A stretch of DNA of 49,614 nt from Methanoculleus chikugoensis (GCF_900095385.1 NZ_FMID01000029.1:1-49614); one strand, 5' to 3'. Positions 8,815 through 17,222 are shown, counted from the stretch's first letter. The notes: generated by a model from the letters alone, not told the origin. Numbers and translations: made by a program.

Positions 8815-10103
8815 ACGGCGAAGATCTGATCGAGAGGATTCTCCGGGAGGGCGAACGCCGGGCGGACGAGGTCGAGGTCTTCTACGCCCGGGGACTGAGC
8901 GTCGCCGCCGAGATCAAGAAAGGGATCCTCGGGAACGCCGAGGAGTCGGAAGCCTGGAGCATGGCCGTCCGGACGGTCAAGGACGGGCGGATCGGGTTCT
9001 CGGCCACGAGCGACCCCGACCGGTGGAAGGAATGCCTGGACGCGGCGCTCGCGAGCGGTCGGCTCGCCACCCCGCAACAGTGGGGCGGGTTCCCGAAACC
9101 GGCCGATCTCGCGGGCACTCCTTCCGCGGCCGACGGGGATCTCGTCGTCGCGGTGGAGGATGCGGCGCGCATGGTCGCGGAGCTCCTCTCCGGAGCGGCG
9201 GAGCACCCGGTGGAAGTCGTCGGCGGGAGCGCTGATCTCGCCCGGTCGTACCTTGCTATCGCGAACTCAAGCGGCGTCTTCTACGGCATGGACCGGACGG
9301 TGGCGGCGGTCTCCCTCGAGGCGATCCGGGAGCAGTCCACGGGTTACGAGTTCGACGCCTCCCCGTTCCTCGCCGATATCGATGCCCGGTCGGTCGGCGA
9401 ACAGGCTGCTTCGCTTGCCGCTCGATCTCTCGGGGGCAGCGATCTCAAGACCGGCCGCTACGACGTCGTCCTCTCCCCGATAGCGGCCGCAAGCCTCATC
9501 GGGCAGGTTCTCCTCCCGGCCCTCTCCGGGCGGAACGTGAAGGCCGGCCGGTCGTTCCTTGCGGACAAGGTCGGCGAAGAGGTCTTCGACGAGCGCCTCT
9601 CCGTCTACGACGACCCGTTTGCTCCCGGCCTCGGGAGCACGGCCTTCGATGCGGAGGGCGTCCCGACCCGCCGCCTGGTCTTCGTGGAGCAGGGGGTGCT
9701 GCGGCGGTTCGCCTACGATCTCAAGACCGGTTACCGTTACGGCGAGGGGAGCACGGGGAGCGCCGTCCGTTCCGGGAGCGAAGGGCCCGGGATCGGCGTG
9801 CACAACCTCTTCATCGACGGGCCGCGGGTGAAAGAGCCCGGCGACGAGCGGGCAATCTGGATCCACGACGTCGTGGGCGCCCATACCGCGAACCCGTTCT
9901 CCGGCGACTTCTCGGTGGAGATCTCGAACCCCTTCTGGATGGAGGGCGGGGAACCGGTCGAACCCATCCGGACGGCGATGCTCTCCGGGAACGTCTTTGA
10001 GATGCTTGCGGGTATCGGGGGGCTCGGGAATGACTCAAGACGCGTCGGACGGTTGACGATTCCATCAATACGGTTAAATAACCAGCAGATCATTGGTAAA
10101 TAG
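8811..10103 (+). CDS. pmbA: TldE/PmbA protease partner subunit
   Basis: This 430-aa paralogue of TldD lacks the HExxxH zinc motif, as expected for TldE/PmbA, which shapes the substrate channel of the TldD/E heterodimer. Family features are SGVFYGMDRT, the central DVVLSPIAAASLIGQVLLPALSG block, and the C-terminal SGDFSVEISNPFW and LSGNVFEMLAGI segments. It starts inside the tldD stop (ATGA overlap), pointing to coupled translation and a 1:1 complex. Its stop is immediately followed by the ATG of the small membrane protein gene. Confidence 0.93.
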   Translation: MNGEDLIERILREGERRADEVEVFYARGLSVAAEIKKGILGNAEESEAWSMAVRTVKDGRIGFSATSDPDRWKECLDAALASGRLATPQQWGGFPKPADLAGTPSAADGDLVVAVEDAARMVAELLSGAAEHPVEVVGGSADLARSYLAIANSSGVFYGMDRTVAAVSLEAIREQSTGYEFDASPFLADIDARSVGEQAASLAARSLGGSDLKTGRYDVVLSPIAAASLIGQVLLPALSGRNVKAGRSFLADKVGEEVFDERLSVYDDPFAPGLGSTAFDAEGVPTRRLVFVEQGVLRRFAYDLKTGYRYGEGSTGSAVRSGSEGPGIGVHNLFIDGPRVKEPGDERAIWIHDVVGAHTANPFSGDFSVEISNPFWMEGGEPVEPIRTAMLSGNVFEMLAGIGGLGNDSRRVGRLTIPSIRLNNQQIIGK

Positions 10104-10367
10104 ATGATGGAAGAGATCCTTGCCATCCTTCTCGCGGTCGCGATAGCCGCGACGCTCTACTACCTGATGAAGAAGGCCATGACGCTCGTCATCAACGCCG
10201 TCGCCGGGCTCATCACGCTGGGGCTCCTGAACCACTTCGACGTCCTCAGCTGGTTTGGGGCACCCGACATCCAGATCAACCTGGTGACGGTTCTCATCTG
10301 CGCTCTTGCAGGGCTGCCGGGCGCCCTGGTTCTTGTCCTGCTCCACCTCGTCGGGATTGCGATCTGA
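10104..10367 (+). CDS. BofA-like small membrane protein
   Basis: The 87-aa hydrophobic protein has an N-terminal transmembrane helix (about 4-22), a second hydrophobic stretch around NAVAGLITLGLLNHF (about 30-44), and a third C-terminal one (about 60-86). This pattern and the NAVAGLI motif match the pro-sigmaK processing inhibitor BofA family, named for a Bacillus membrane inhibitor of an intramembrane protease. The archaeal members have no established role. The ATG directly abuts the tldE stop codon, so it looks like the last gene of the lonB-tldD-tldE unit. A link to membrane proteolysis (LonB) is tempting but is inference. Confidence 0.75.
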   Translation: MMEEILAILLAVAIAATLYYLMKKAMTLVINAVAGLITLGLLNHFDVLSWFGAPDIQINLVTVLICALAGLPGALVLVLLHLVGIAI

Positions 10368-10394
10368 GAAGGTTATCAAGGTCCGCGGGGTTTC

Positions 10395-10430
10395 ACTCGC
10401 TTTTTGGAGGCCGGAGTTTTTCTCCAGCCC
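10395..10430 (+). terminator. Candidate terminator after the lonB-tldDE-bofA unit
   Basis: Two T5 runs (CTTTTTGG and GAGTTTTTCTCC) lie shortly after the BofA-like stop. The second is inside a small GGAG/CTCC inverted repeat. Oligo-T tracts are the usual archaeal termination signal. Confidence 0.45.
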
Positions 10431-10504
10431 CCGTTCCCTATCTGGCCTCTACTTAAAGGGTGTCTGGATATCCTATTTCATGTGTCACGAAAGGCAAAGC
10501 GAGT

Positions 10505-10693
10505 AAAATCCCATTACTGTGGACCACGGGGATATTGCCCGGGGGAATGACTGTCCGAAGGACAGGAGCAGGAGTTCGAGCACTGTCAGGAGCGAGTTGG
10601 GGACAGGAGAGGGGGGGCACGCCCCCCTCCCCGTCAGCCCCACCCCCCATGGCGATACTCCCACGGAATCCGTGCCGGGGGCGCAACCAAAGG
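10505..10693. repeat. Dispersed intergenic repeat, copy A
   Basis: This block shares long near-identical stretches with 27491-27657: the opening GTGGACC box, GGGGACAGG, then CCCCGTCAGCCCCACCCCC, ATGGCGAT, CGGAATCCGTG and a closing AAAGG. It contains an 8-bp hairpin GAGGGGGG/CCCCCCTC (10609-10629, loop GCACG). The other copy keeps an 8-bp stem at the same place with different closing bases. Copy A has about 30 extra bases after the opening box, including CTGTCC-GAA-GGACAG. Confidence 0.75.
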
Positions 10694-10967
10694 GAGGGCA
10701 GGCCGCGCGATGTGAGGGGAGCGCCCATGACTCTGTGGAATTACGTGGTCTCATGCGAGGTGCGACTGCCTGAAGGGCGAGAGCAGGAGCACCGAAAGGG
10801 CGACTTGCGACAAGCAGGATGTCTACTCTGGAGCCGTAAGATCCTCCCGTCCCCATCCGGGCCGAACCCCTTATCCCTCACCGTGAGTCTTCTGGAATTG
10901 TGGCCCCGACCCGGGCGGGTGCGCTCTTTGCAGCCGTCATCATGGCCCTGTATGCGCTTGTTGCGCG

Positions 10968-11522
10968 GTGGTTCTGACAGAACCCGCGGATGACCTGTTC
11001 AACGTCCTAGCGCGTCTTGCCGCCCTGTGGGGCTTTCTTTCCCTCGGCATCGCAACCCTTCTAACGCCGTTCCTCCGGGAGATCATGAAGGTCCTCGGCG
11101 GACCGTTTCTCCCGGTGCACCATACCTTCGCCGCCGTCCGTCTTCTCCTCCCCACGCTGCACCCGGTGATCATTGCCATAGGAGCGCTGATCCCTGTCGC
11201 GTTCATCCCGGTCTTCTCCCCGCGGGAGCGGTCCTGGGCGCTCGCGGGCCGGCCTGCCCTGTATCTCCTCTACATCGCGTTTGCCGGCGTGCTGCTCCGA
11301 AGAAGCATCCCGAAGTACTGGCGGTGGGTGCACGGGCTGATGTACGTCGTGCTCCTCTTCGCCGTCGTCCACGGGAACCTGATCGGGACGGACTTTGAGA
11401 ACCCGATCATACGGGTGCTCTTCAATACGCTCATCGTCCTCGTCGTCGTAGCGTTCGCCCTCAAACGCTGGCGGATGGCGCAGAAGAAGAGGGCCGCGTC
11501 CGGCCGGAGGTCGAGAGCGTAG
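10968..11522 (+). CDS. Polytopic membrane protein, ferric-reductase-like transmembrane type, apparently frameshifted at its N-terminus
   Basis: The open frame from GTG 10968 gives 184 aa with about five hydrophobic segments (roughly residues 13-38, 52-78, 88-108, 118-138, 148-166). It has histidines in pairs of helices (HHTF, LLPTLHPV, WVHGLMY, AVVHGNL) suited to heme ligation, as in ferric reductase/YedZ-like membrane domains. It ends in a basic tail. A separate frame from GTG 10900 to TGA 10977 encodes APTRAGALFAAVIMALYALVA, a good first transmembrane helix, and stops just where the long frame begins. The native gene probably spanned both, so a one-base indel (mutation or sequencing error) is likely. 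Function as an electron-transfer membrane protein is inferred. Confidence 0.6.
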   Translation: MVLTEPADDLFNVLARLAALWGFLSLGIATLLTPFLREIMKVLGGPFLPVHHTFAAVRLLLPTLHPVIIAIGALIPVAFIPVFSPRERSWALAGRPALYLLYIAFAGVLLRRSIPKYWRWVHGLMYVVLLFAVVHGNLIGTDFENPIIRVLFNTLIVLVVVAFALKRWRMAQKKRAASGRRSRA

Positions 11523-11535
11523 AGCCGGCCCGTCG

Positions 11536-11585
11536 CAGTTCGCACCTGCCGGTGCTCATGCTCCGCTTCTGCGAAGCATCGCACC
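11536..11585. terminator. Hairpin pair between convergent genes
   Basis: GCACC-TGCC-GGTGC-type and TGCTNCGC-TTCT-GCGNAGCA inverted repeats fill the gap between the membrane protein gene and the KaiC-like gene that ends from the other side. They could terminate both transcripts. The first hairpin motif recurs beside the pgk gene and near 27664. Confidence 0.4.
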
Positions 11586-12265
11586 TAGAACAGACTCGCC
11601 TCTGAGTAGACCGTGATCTCGTCTTCGTGGATCTCGAACGGCTTGATCTCCCGGGAATGGGCCGACCGGCGCATCTTCACGACCTCGAGGACCAGGTACA
11701 CCTCGGTGAGTCCCCGGGAGCGGACATACCGGAGGAGAACCACCGTATCCGCCAGGTACTCCACGAGGCCGTACCTGCTCCCGTACTGATTTGCCGGGCT
11801 GGTCTCGCTCGTCAGCACAAGGGTGCAGTCTTCGTCCCGCATCACCTCGATGAGCCGGAACATCTCCTGCCGCCTGTCGGCCTCGTCCTCGAAGAGCCCC
11901 TCGAAGAGCGATATCGGGTCGATGATCACCCTCGAGGCGCCCGTGCTCTCGATGAGAGCGGGGAGCTCGCTCTTGATGCTGCTGACCGCGAGGTTGAAGT
12001 CGGTCGGGTCCAGCCGGAGAAGGTAGAACCGGTCGTCGAAGGCCTCCATGTCCCACCCTTTCTGCGCCATGGTGGCCTGGAGAAGTTCCTCCCGTTCTTC
12101 GAGGCTGATGTAGATCACCTTCTCGCCACGGCAGAGTCCTTCGTATGCGAACTGGAGGGCGAATGACGTCTTCCCGGTGCCGTAGGTGCCGACGATCGCG
12201 CAGATGCTCTTCTCGAGAAGTCCCCCCGAGAGCATCGCGTCCAGCCCTTCGACTCCGAAACTCAC
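11585..12265 (-). CDS. KaiC-like RecA-superfamily ATPase (single domain)
   Basis: This 226-aa single KaiC/RadA-like domain has Walker A GTYGTGKTS (about residues 26-34), the catalytic acidic pair in YISLEEREE, and a Walker B region RVIIDPISLFEGLF. The protein is close in size to the archaellum protein ArlH and other RAD55-type ATPases. Such proteins often act as ATP-dependent switches for secretion ATPases or signalling. It is 11 nt downstream of a second KaiC-like gene on the same strand, and a type IV pilus/secretion ATPase is transcribed divergently on the other side. A regulatory role for that machine is inference from context. Confidence 0.8.
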   Translation of the reverse strand: MSFGVEGLDAMLSGGLLEKSICAIVGTYGTGKTSFALQFAYEGLCRGEKVIYISLEEREELLQATMAQKGWDMEAFDDRFYLLRLDPTDFNLAVSSIKSELPALIESTGASRVIIDPISLFEGLFEDEADRRQEMFRLIEVMRDEDCTLVLTSETSPANQYGSRYGLVEYLADTVVLLRYVRSRGLTEVYLVLEVVKMRRSAHSREIKPFEIHEDEITVYSEASLF

Positions 12266-12276
12266 CCGGTTTGCCG

Positions 12277-13113
12277 TTATATCACCATCCTGATGTTCTG
12301 CACCTCGAATCCTTCCGTCGCCGAGATCGAGACGGCGAACTTCACCAGGTTCCTGGCCTCGAGGCGGGGCATTACGCCCCGGAACTTCTCGAAGTACATA
12401 ACCCGCTGCCGGCGCTGTGCACCGCTCTCCTCCCAGCGGAAGAGGGCCGTGGCGTCGACGCAGTCGGCGATCTCAAGTTCTCTTCTTCTCTCCAGGATGC
12501 CGGACGTGAGCAGAAGATAGATCGTGGAGTTCCGGCGCTTTGCGGCGCGCTGCAACCCGCGCAGGAAGGCGATGAATGCATGCCAGCGTCTCCCTTCGTT
12601 GAGCGGCGGCGCGATATCGGTGAGCGAATCAAGGATAATTAAGCTGTTCCTGGGGCACTGATCGATCGCCCGGGCGAGTTCTGCAAGGACATCGCCGTTT
12701 TCTTTGCGTTGTTTCTTCTGCAGTCGTTCGATAACGCTTCCCTCCCCGTACCAGTCGGGGGGAACGATACTGGCGTCGAAGTAGAGCTCCGAGAGGTCGT
12801 GGAAGACAATCTCCTTCCCGAGGCGATCATAGAGAGCAGGATTGAACGAGAGGGCTATCTCCTTCAGGATATCCTCCTGCATCCTGGTGAACGTCACGTA
12901 CGAGATGCACTCCGGGAGCAGGAGATGCTCGCCGGCCACCCCGTCCCGCTTCAGCCGGGAGAGCCGTATGAGCGACGTCTGCACGAATTCGACGTTGCCG
13001 GCACCAGGTTCCCCGAGGAGCAGCACCGCCGATCCCGGCGGAACGCCCCCTTCCAACACGGGATCGAGCGAGGCGATACCCGTCGGCACCCGTACCTGGA
13101 GAGCGTCGTGCAT
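12277..13113 (-). CDS. KaiC-like protein with degenerate Walker A
   Basis: The 278-aa protein has the KaiC fold pattern (TGIASLDPVLEGGVPPGSAVLLLG ... NSLIILDSLTDIAPPL). The P-loop, however, reads GEPGAGNVEF, with Asn in place of the essential Lys and Val in place of Thr/Ser. The acidic pair after the next strand is also lost (YVTFTRMQED). It is therefore probably a non-hydrolysing partner of the intact KaiC-like protein encoded 11 nt downstream. An A/T box sits only about 14 nt before the ATG, too close for a leaderless start, so the promoter is more likely the A/T cluster near 13213-13229. No additional domain is visible. Confidence 0.75.
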   Translation of the reverse strand: MHDALQVRVPTGIASLDPVLEGGVPPGSAVLLLGEPGAGNVEFVQTSLIRLSRLKRDGVAGEHLLLPECISYVTFTRMQEDILKEIALSFNPALYDRLGKEIVFHDLSELYFDASIVPPDWYGEGSVIERLQKKQRKENGDVLAELARAIDQCPRNSLIILDSLTDIAPPLNEGRRWHAFIAFLRGLQRAAKRRNSTIYLLLTSGILERRRELEIADCVDATALFRWEESGAQRRQRVMYFEKFRGVMPRLEARNLVKFAVSISATEGFEVQNIRMVI

Positions 13114-13209
13114 ATCACATTGTCTATATAAGGAAAACGATTAAAGCGTTCTGGTTCTGCGCAATATCCGGAGAATCTATAACCCCCCGGGGCGCCGTCG
13201 CGAAGAAAA

Positions 13210-13230
13210 AGCATATTTATATTATTCGCC
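13210..13230. promoter_or_regulatory. A/T-rich divergent promoter region (KaiC-like pair / pilus ATPase)
   Basis: The sequence around CATATTTATATTATT is the only strong TATA-like cluster between the KaiC-like genes (leftward) and the secretion ATPase (rightward). It would give leaders of about 75 nt leftward and 70-140 nt rightward, long for this genome. Confidence 0.4.
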
Positions 13231-13311
13231 GCCACATTCCCTAGTATCTCAGGCCGCTCCGGGGCATCGCGACCCCGGATGGGAACTCACAACAGATGGG
13301 TCACAGAGAAC

Positions 13312-13386
13312 ATGCAGAAATCCGTCAGTAATCCAGGGATTGCGAAGATTTTTACGGACATGTTTCAGGTGCGGATGTCGCGATGA
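13312..13386 (+). CDS. Possible 24-aa leader ORF before the secretion ATPase
   Basis: This short frame starts ATGCAGAAATCC and ends in a TGA that overlaps the ATG of the ATPase gene (ATGATA), the same coupling geometry used between real genes in this genome. The peptide is mixed hydrophilic with no recognisable domain, and the ribosome binding site is weak. It may be a translated leader or chance. Confidence 0.25.
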   Translation: MQKSVSNPGIAKIFTDMFQVRMSR

Positions 13387-14993
13387 TATCGGAAAGCGAT
13401 AACCCGGCTTCCCGTTTTCTTGAACGCGTTCTCCGTTCCCGGAGACGCGACGTCCCTCCCGGCGAGTATAACCCTGAGGCGCACGGATTCCTCGCGGAAG
13501 CGGAGCTCTCTTCAGCTTACGAAGAACTTGAGCGCTACTGGGTCACCGAGGGCCTCGCGCTCGTCGTGATAGCCCGCAACAGAGAGACGAACCACGTCGA
13601 GTATCTTCTCTTCGAGCCGGTGCTCTCGGACCTCGAGTACGAACTCCTTGAGAGGCTCTTTGCGGACCTTCGCGACGTCCTGATCCTCGACGATCACGAC
13701 CCGGCCACCGACCGCCGGGCAGTCCTCGCGAGGAAGATACAGGACCTGCTCGCGGAGTACGGCCTCGCTCTTCCCGACACTTCGATATTCCGGATCCGCT
13801 ACTACCTCGAACGCAACTTCCTCGGCTGGTCGCGTATCGACGCCCTGATGAGAGATCCCGGGATCGAGGATATCTCCTGCGACGGCACGAAGATCCCCCT
13901 CTTCCTCTACCACCGGAAGTATCAGAACATCAGGACGACGATCCGGTTCGACGAGCCGGCCTTGAACTCACTCGCGATCACGCTCGCCCAGCGTTCGGGC
14001 AAACACGTCTCCATAGGGAGCCCGCTCGTAGACGCGACCCTCCCCGACGGTTCGAGGCTGCAGCTTGCGTTCGGCAATGAAGTCACCCCCCGCGGGACGT
14101 CGTTCACCATCCGGAAGTTCCGTGAGACGCCGTTTACGCCCGTGGAACTGATCGAATCGAACACCTTCGACGTCGACCAGATCGTCTACTTCTGGATGGC
14201 GATTGAGAACAACAAGAGTCTGCTCTTTGTCGGCGGCACGGCGTCGGGAAAGACCACCTCACTCAACGCGGTCGCCCTCTTCATCCCCCCTCTCTCAAAG
14301 ATCGTCTCCATCGAGGACACCCGGGAGATCACGCTCTACCACGAGAACTGGATTGCGAGCGTCACGCGGGATACCGTCTCGGAGGGAACCGGCACCACCG
14401 TCATCGAGATGTTCGAGCTCCTCAAGGCCGCGATGCGGCAGCGCCCCGAGTACATCCTGGTCGGGGAGGTCAGGGGAAGCGAGGCCCAGACACTCTTTCA
14501 GGCGATGAACACCGGGCACACGACGTTCTCCACGATGCATGCAAGCGACGTCGATGCGGCAATCCATCGCCTGGGGAGCGAACCGCTCAACGTGCCGAGG
14601 AACATGCTCCAGGCGCTCGACGTCATATCGGTTCAGGCGCTCACCCACCGGGGGCGCGACCGCGTGAGAAGGTGCCGTGAGATCGTCGAGCTCACCGGGA
14701 TCGACCCCCTCACCGGGAACTTCCAGGTGAACACGGTCTTCGAGTACGACCCCGTGGCCGACACGTTCTCCTATTCCGGGCGATCCCGGATATTTACCGA
14801 GATCATGGAGTATCGCGGCTGGAGCCGGAGCCGGCTCGAGGAAGAACTCCGGATCCGGCGAACCGTCCTGCTTGCGATGCATGAGCAGGGAATCAGGGAC
14901 TACCGGGCGGTTGCCCGGATCATCCAGACCTGGACGGTCCAGCGCGACCGCGTGCTTGCCTCCCTTGACGACCTGGGTGAGTTGATCCGGTGA
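13383..14993 (+). CDS. Type II/IV secretion system (type IV pilus) assembly ATPase
   Basis: The product is 536 aa and is the GspE/PilB/ArlI-type hexameric motor. Walker A VGGTASGKTTS is near residue 276. Asp-box residues SIEDTREI follow near 305. Walker B LVGEVRGSEA is near 360, and the His-box TGHTTFSTMHASD near 380. The upstream N1/N2 region includes LMRDPGIEDISCDG. It powers assembly or secretion of type IV pilin-like subunits across the archaeal membrane. The partner membrane protein follows with a GTGA overlap. No pilin or prepilin peptidase gene is adjacent, so the exact structure built (pilus versus other) is open. It is not flanked by archaellin genes. Confidence 0.92.
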   Translation: MISESDNPASRFLERVLRSRRRDVPPGEYNPEAHGFLAEAELSSAYEELERYWVTEGLALVVIARNRETNHVEYLLFEPVLSDLEYELLERLFADLRDVLILDDHDPATDRRAVLARKIQDLLAEYGLALPDTSIFRIRYYLERNFLGWSRIDALMRDPGIEDISCDGTKIPLFLYHRKYQNIRTTIRFDEPALNSLAITLAQRSGKHVSIGSPLVDATLPDGSRLQLAFGNEVTPRGTSFTIRKFRETPFTPVELIESNTFDVDQIVYFWMAIENNKSLLFVGGTASGKTTSLNAVALFIPPLSKIVSIEDTREITLYHENWIASVTRDTVSEGTGTTVIEMFELLKAAMRQRPEYILVGEVRGSEAQTLFQAMNTGHTTFSTMHASDVDAAIHRLGSEPLNVPRNMLQALDVISVQALTHRGRDRVRRCREIVELTGIDPLTGNFQVNTVFEYDPVADTFSYSGRSRIFTEIMEYRGWSRSRLEEELRIRRTVLLAMHEQGIRDYRAVARIIQTWTVQRDRVLASLDDLGELIR

Positions 14994-16933
14994 GGCCGCC
15001 TTTCTGCGTGCAGTTCCGCCGCTTCATCCGCCGTAGGGTGGAGGGGGATCCCCTGCGCTACCGCGACCTCCACAACGCCCTCGTCGCGGCGAACATGGGG
15101 ATCACGCTTGACCGCTACCTCCTGCGCACGTTCTTCGCGTCCGGGCTTTTCGGCCTCTTTTGCGCGATAGCGGGATTCTTCGTGATGAATCTCCTCTCGC
15201 TCCCAGAGTTCCATATCGGGATCCATAACATCTTTCGTCTCGGTATACCGGCGCTCGAACTGACCGGGACCGCGGTCATGATCCTCCAGGTCGTTCTAAC
15301 CGCAGTCATCTTCGTCCTCGCTGCCGACGCAGCCTACCTCTTCTTCCTGTATTACCCGTCTCTCGTGAAGAAGAACCGGGCGACCCGGATCAACCTGCTG
15401 CTGCACAACGCGGTCTCCTACATGTATGCCCTGCGCCGGGGCGGCGCACAGATGGTGACGATATTCCGGTCGATCAGCGAGAACGCGGCGATCTACGGCG
15501 AAGTGGTTCACGAGTTCAGGCGGGTCGTCCGGGACACCGACTACTTCGGCTACGACCTGATCACGGCGCTCCGGCACCTGCAGGAGACGACCCCGTCGGA
15601 GAAACTGCAGGAGTTCGTCCAGGATCTCATCTCGGTGATCGAGAGCGGTGGGGACGTACTCGCGTTCCTTGAAACCCGGGTGCGGGTGTACCAGGAGGAT
15701 GCCCGGTTCGAGCAGAAGACCTTCCTCTCCACGCTTCAGATGGCGGCCGAGTCGTATGTGGTGCTCTTTGTCGCGGCCCCGCTCTTCCTCATCATCGTCA
15801 TGGTCGTCATGGGTTTTGTGAGCACCGCTCCCGTGATGCAACTCTCGATCGTCATCTACCTCCTCGTTCCGGTCGGATCGCTCTTCTTCATCCTCGCAAT
15901 CGATGCCGTCTCGATCAAGACCGAGACGGTCGAGAAGTATACGGAGACGAGATGGCTCCATGAGTTCGACGACGTCCGGGTCGATAAGCAGGCCGGAAAC
16001 GAGCCGCTTTTCCGGAGACTGGAGCGCTACGATAAGATGAAAGCGTTCCGATCCTTCCTGCGCCACCCCCTCCGGGCGTTCCTCATCGAGCCGAACCGGA
16101 CGCTTTACGTGACGGTGCCGGTCGCGCTCGCGTACGTCCTTCTCACCCTCCTCGCGACCCCGGCCTATCCCGATGTCGAGATCCTCATCGACGTGCTGGA
16201 CGACCACCTGATCGTGGCGCTCCTCATCGTCCTCCTTCCCTTCGGCATCTTTCACCAGCTCTGGAGAGAGAAGGTGATGGACCTCGAGGCGAGCATCCCC
16301 GAGTTCCTGCACCGTCTCTCCGGGATAAACCAGGTGGGTCTGACCCTCGCGCAGGCGATCCAGGTCCTCGTAAAGGCCGATCTCGGTGTATTGACCTACG
16401 AGATCAGGAAGATCCAGCGCGACATCGATTGGGGTGCGAGCGTCCAGGAAGCGCTTGTCCGGTTCGAGGTCCGGATACGCACCCCCACCATAGCCCGGGT
16501 GGTCACCCTGATCACGACGGCGAGCCGGATGACCGGCGATATCGGCGAAGTGCTGAACATCGCAGCCCGCGATGCAGCGATCTCGGAGAACCTCAAACGC
16601 GAGAGACGGTCCGAGATGTTCATCTACACCGCCATCGTCTACCTGGTCTTCATCGTCTTCCTCTTCGTCGTGGCCGTCATCGATACCCAGTTCCTCTCTG
16701 TGCTCGCCGAGATCAACGCCCTCGCCGCCGGCGACCCGGTCGCCGGCCCGGTGCCTCTCGGGAACACCCCGATCATAACCTTCGAACGCCTCCTCTACCA
16801 CGGCTGCCTCATCCAGGCGCTCTTCTCCGGCCTGATCGCCGGGCAGATGGGGGAGGGATCGCTCCGGGCGGGCGTCAAGCACGCGGCCGTGATGCTCATC
16901 ATCGCGCTCGTGGTCTTCACCGTCGTCATCTAG
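14990..16933 (+). CDS. Type II secretion/type IV pilus membrane platform protein (GspF/TadC-like)
   Basis: This 647-aa polytopic protein is built as two related halves. Each half has transmembrane segments around a cytoplasmic helical GspF domain (first half LRRGGAQMVTIFRSISENA; second half LSGINQVGLTLAQAIQVL and TASRMTGDIGEVLNIA). Hydrophobic segments lie at about 48-68, 90-125, 255-275, 283-303, 370-392, 405-423, 545-567 and the C-terminus. It would be the inner-membrane platform turned by the preceding ATPase. The start is a GTG overlapping the ATPase stop (GTGA), which indicates coupled translation. The duplicated arrangement is common in archaeal pilus systems. Confidence 0.9.
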   Translation: MRPPFCVQFRRFIRRRVEGDPLRYRDLHNALVAANMGITLDRYLLRTFFASGLFGLFCAIAGFFVMNLLSLPEFHIGIHNIFRLGIPALELTGTAVMILQVVLTAVIFVLAADAAYLFFLYYPSLVKKNRATRINLLLHNAVSYMYALRRGGAQMVTIFRSISENAAIYGEVVHEFRRVVRDTDYFGYDLITALRHLQETTPSEKLQEFVQDLISVIESGGDVLAFLETRVRVYQEDARFEQKTFLSTLQMAAESYVVLFVAAPLFLIIVMVVMGFVSTAPVMQLSIVIYLLVPVGSLFFILAIDAVSIKTETVEKYTETRWLHEFDDVRVDKQAGNEPLFRRLERYDKMKAFRSFLRHPLRAFLIEPNRTLYVTVPVALAYVLLTLLATPAYPDVEILIDVLDDHLIVALLIVLLPFGIFHQLWREKVMDLEASIPEFLHRLSGINQVGLTLAQAIQVLVKADLGVLTYEIRKIQRDIDWGASVQEALVRFEVRIRTPTIARVVTLITTASRMTGDIGEVLNIAARDAAISENLKRERRSEMFIYTAIVYLVFIVFLFVVAVIDTQFLSVLAEINALAAGDPVAGPVPLGNTPIITFERLLYHGCLIQALFSGLIAGQMGEGSLRAGVKHAAVMLIIALVVFTVVI

Positions 16934-17069
16934 GGCCGCGACATCTCACGACATCCGGGCAATGCGGCGCTCCCTCCGCCGGGCCAACCCCCTCTCTTCC
17001 GCTACCCGCCCGGGGTGCCGCGATAGGGTTTTATCCTCTGCCCGCCACTCTCTCTTCTGGTGATGCCAG

Positions 17070-17222
17070 ATGTGTACAGTCGGTGGACCGGTCGACATTG
17101 AGTTCAACGAGCGGGTGAAAGGCAAGAATTACCGCTGCAAAGAGTGCGGCGAGCGGTTCAAGGGCATAGGAAAGCGGCCGATGTGCCCGAGTTGCCAGTC
17201 CGAAGATGTCGAAGAACTCTGA
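17070..17222 (+). CDS. Very small zinc-ribbon protein
   Basis: The product is 50 aa. After a short N-terminal strand segment it has two Cys-x2-Cys knuckles (CKECGERF and CPSCQ) about 18 residues apart, a rubredoxin/zinc-ribbon arrangement that binds one metal ion. Small proteins of this kind are widespread in methanogens, mostly with unknown roles (redox or nucleic-acid binding). The ATG is preceded by a TGGTGA stretch. Its end overlaps the start of the next gene by 17 nt, so the two are probably co-expressed. Confidence 0.7.
   Translation: MCTVGGPVDIEFNERVKGKNYRCKECGERFKGIGKRPMCPSCQSEDVEEL

Larger units (their letters stand above)
10368..10899. other. Gene-free spacer carrying a dispersed repeat
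   Basis: There is no supported protein gene in this stretch of about 530 nt. The left part holds oligo-T terminator-like runs. The middle (10505-10693) is a copy of a repeat found again at 27491-27657. The right part (about 10735-10830) contains further short inverted elements. Open frames over it are shadows of the repeat and show no start signals. Confidence 0.7.

Noticed and set aside
10453-10728. Minus-strand frame sharing HGFRG and GGGADGE residues with a minus-strand frame at 27403-27660
   Set aside because: The similarity comes from the dispersed nucleotide repeat. Outside it the frames diverge, and differences in the shared part change amino acids as often as not.
10368-10899. CRISPR array or tandem repeats in the GC-rich spacer
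   Set aside because: No regularly spaced direct repeats exist here or elsewhere in the window; the repeats seen are dispersed.
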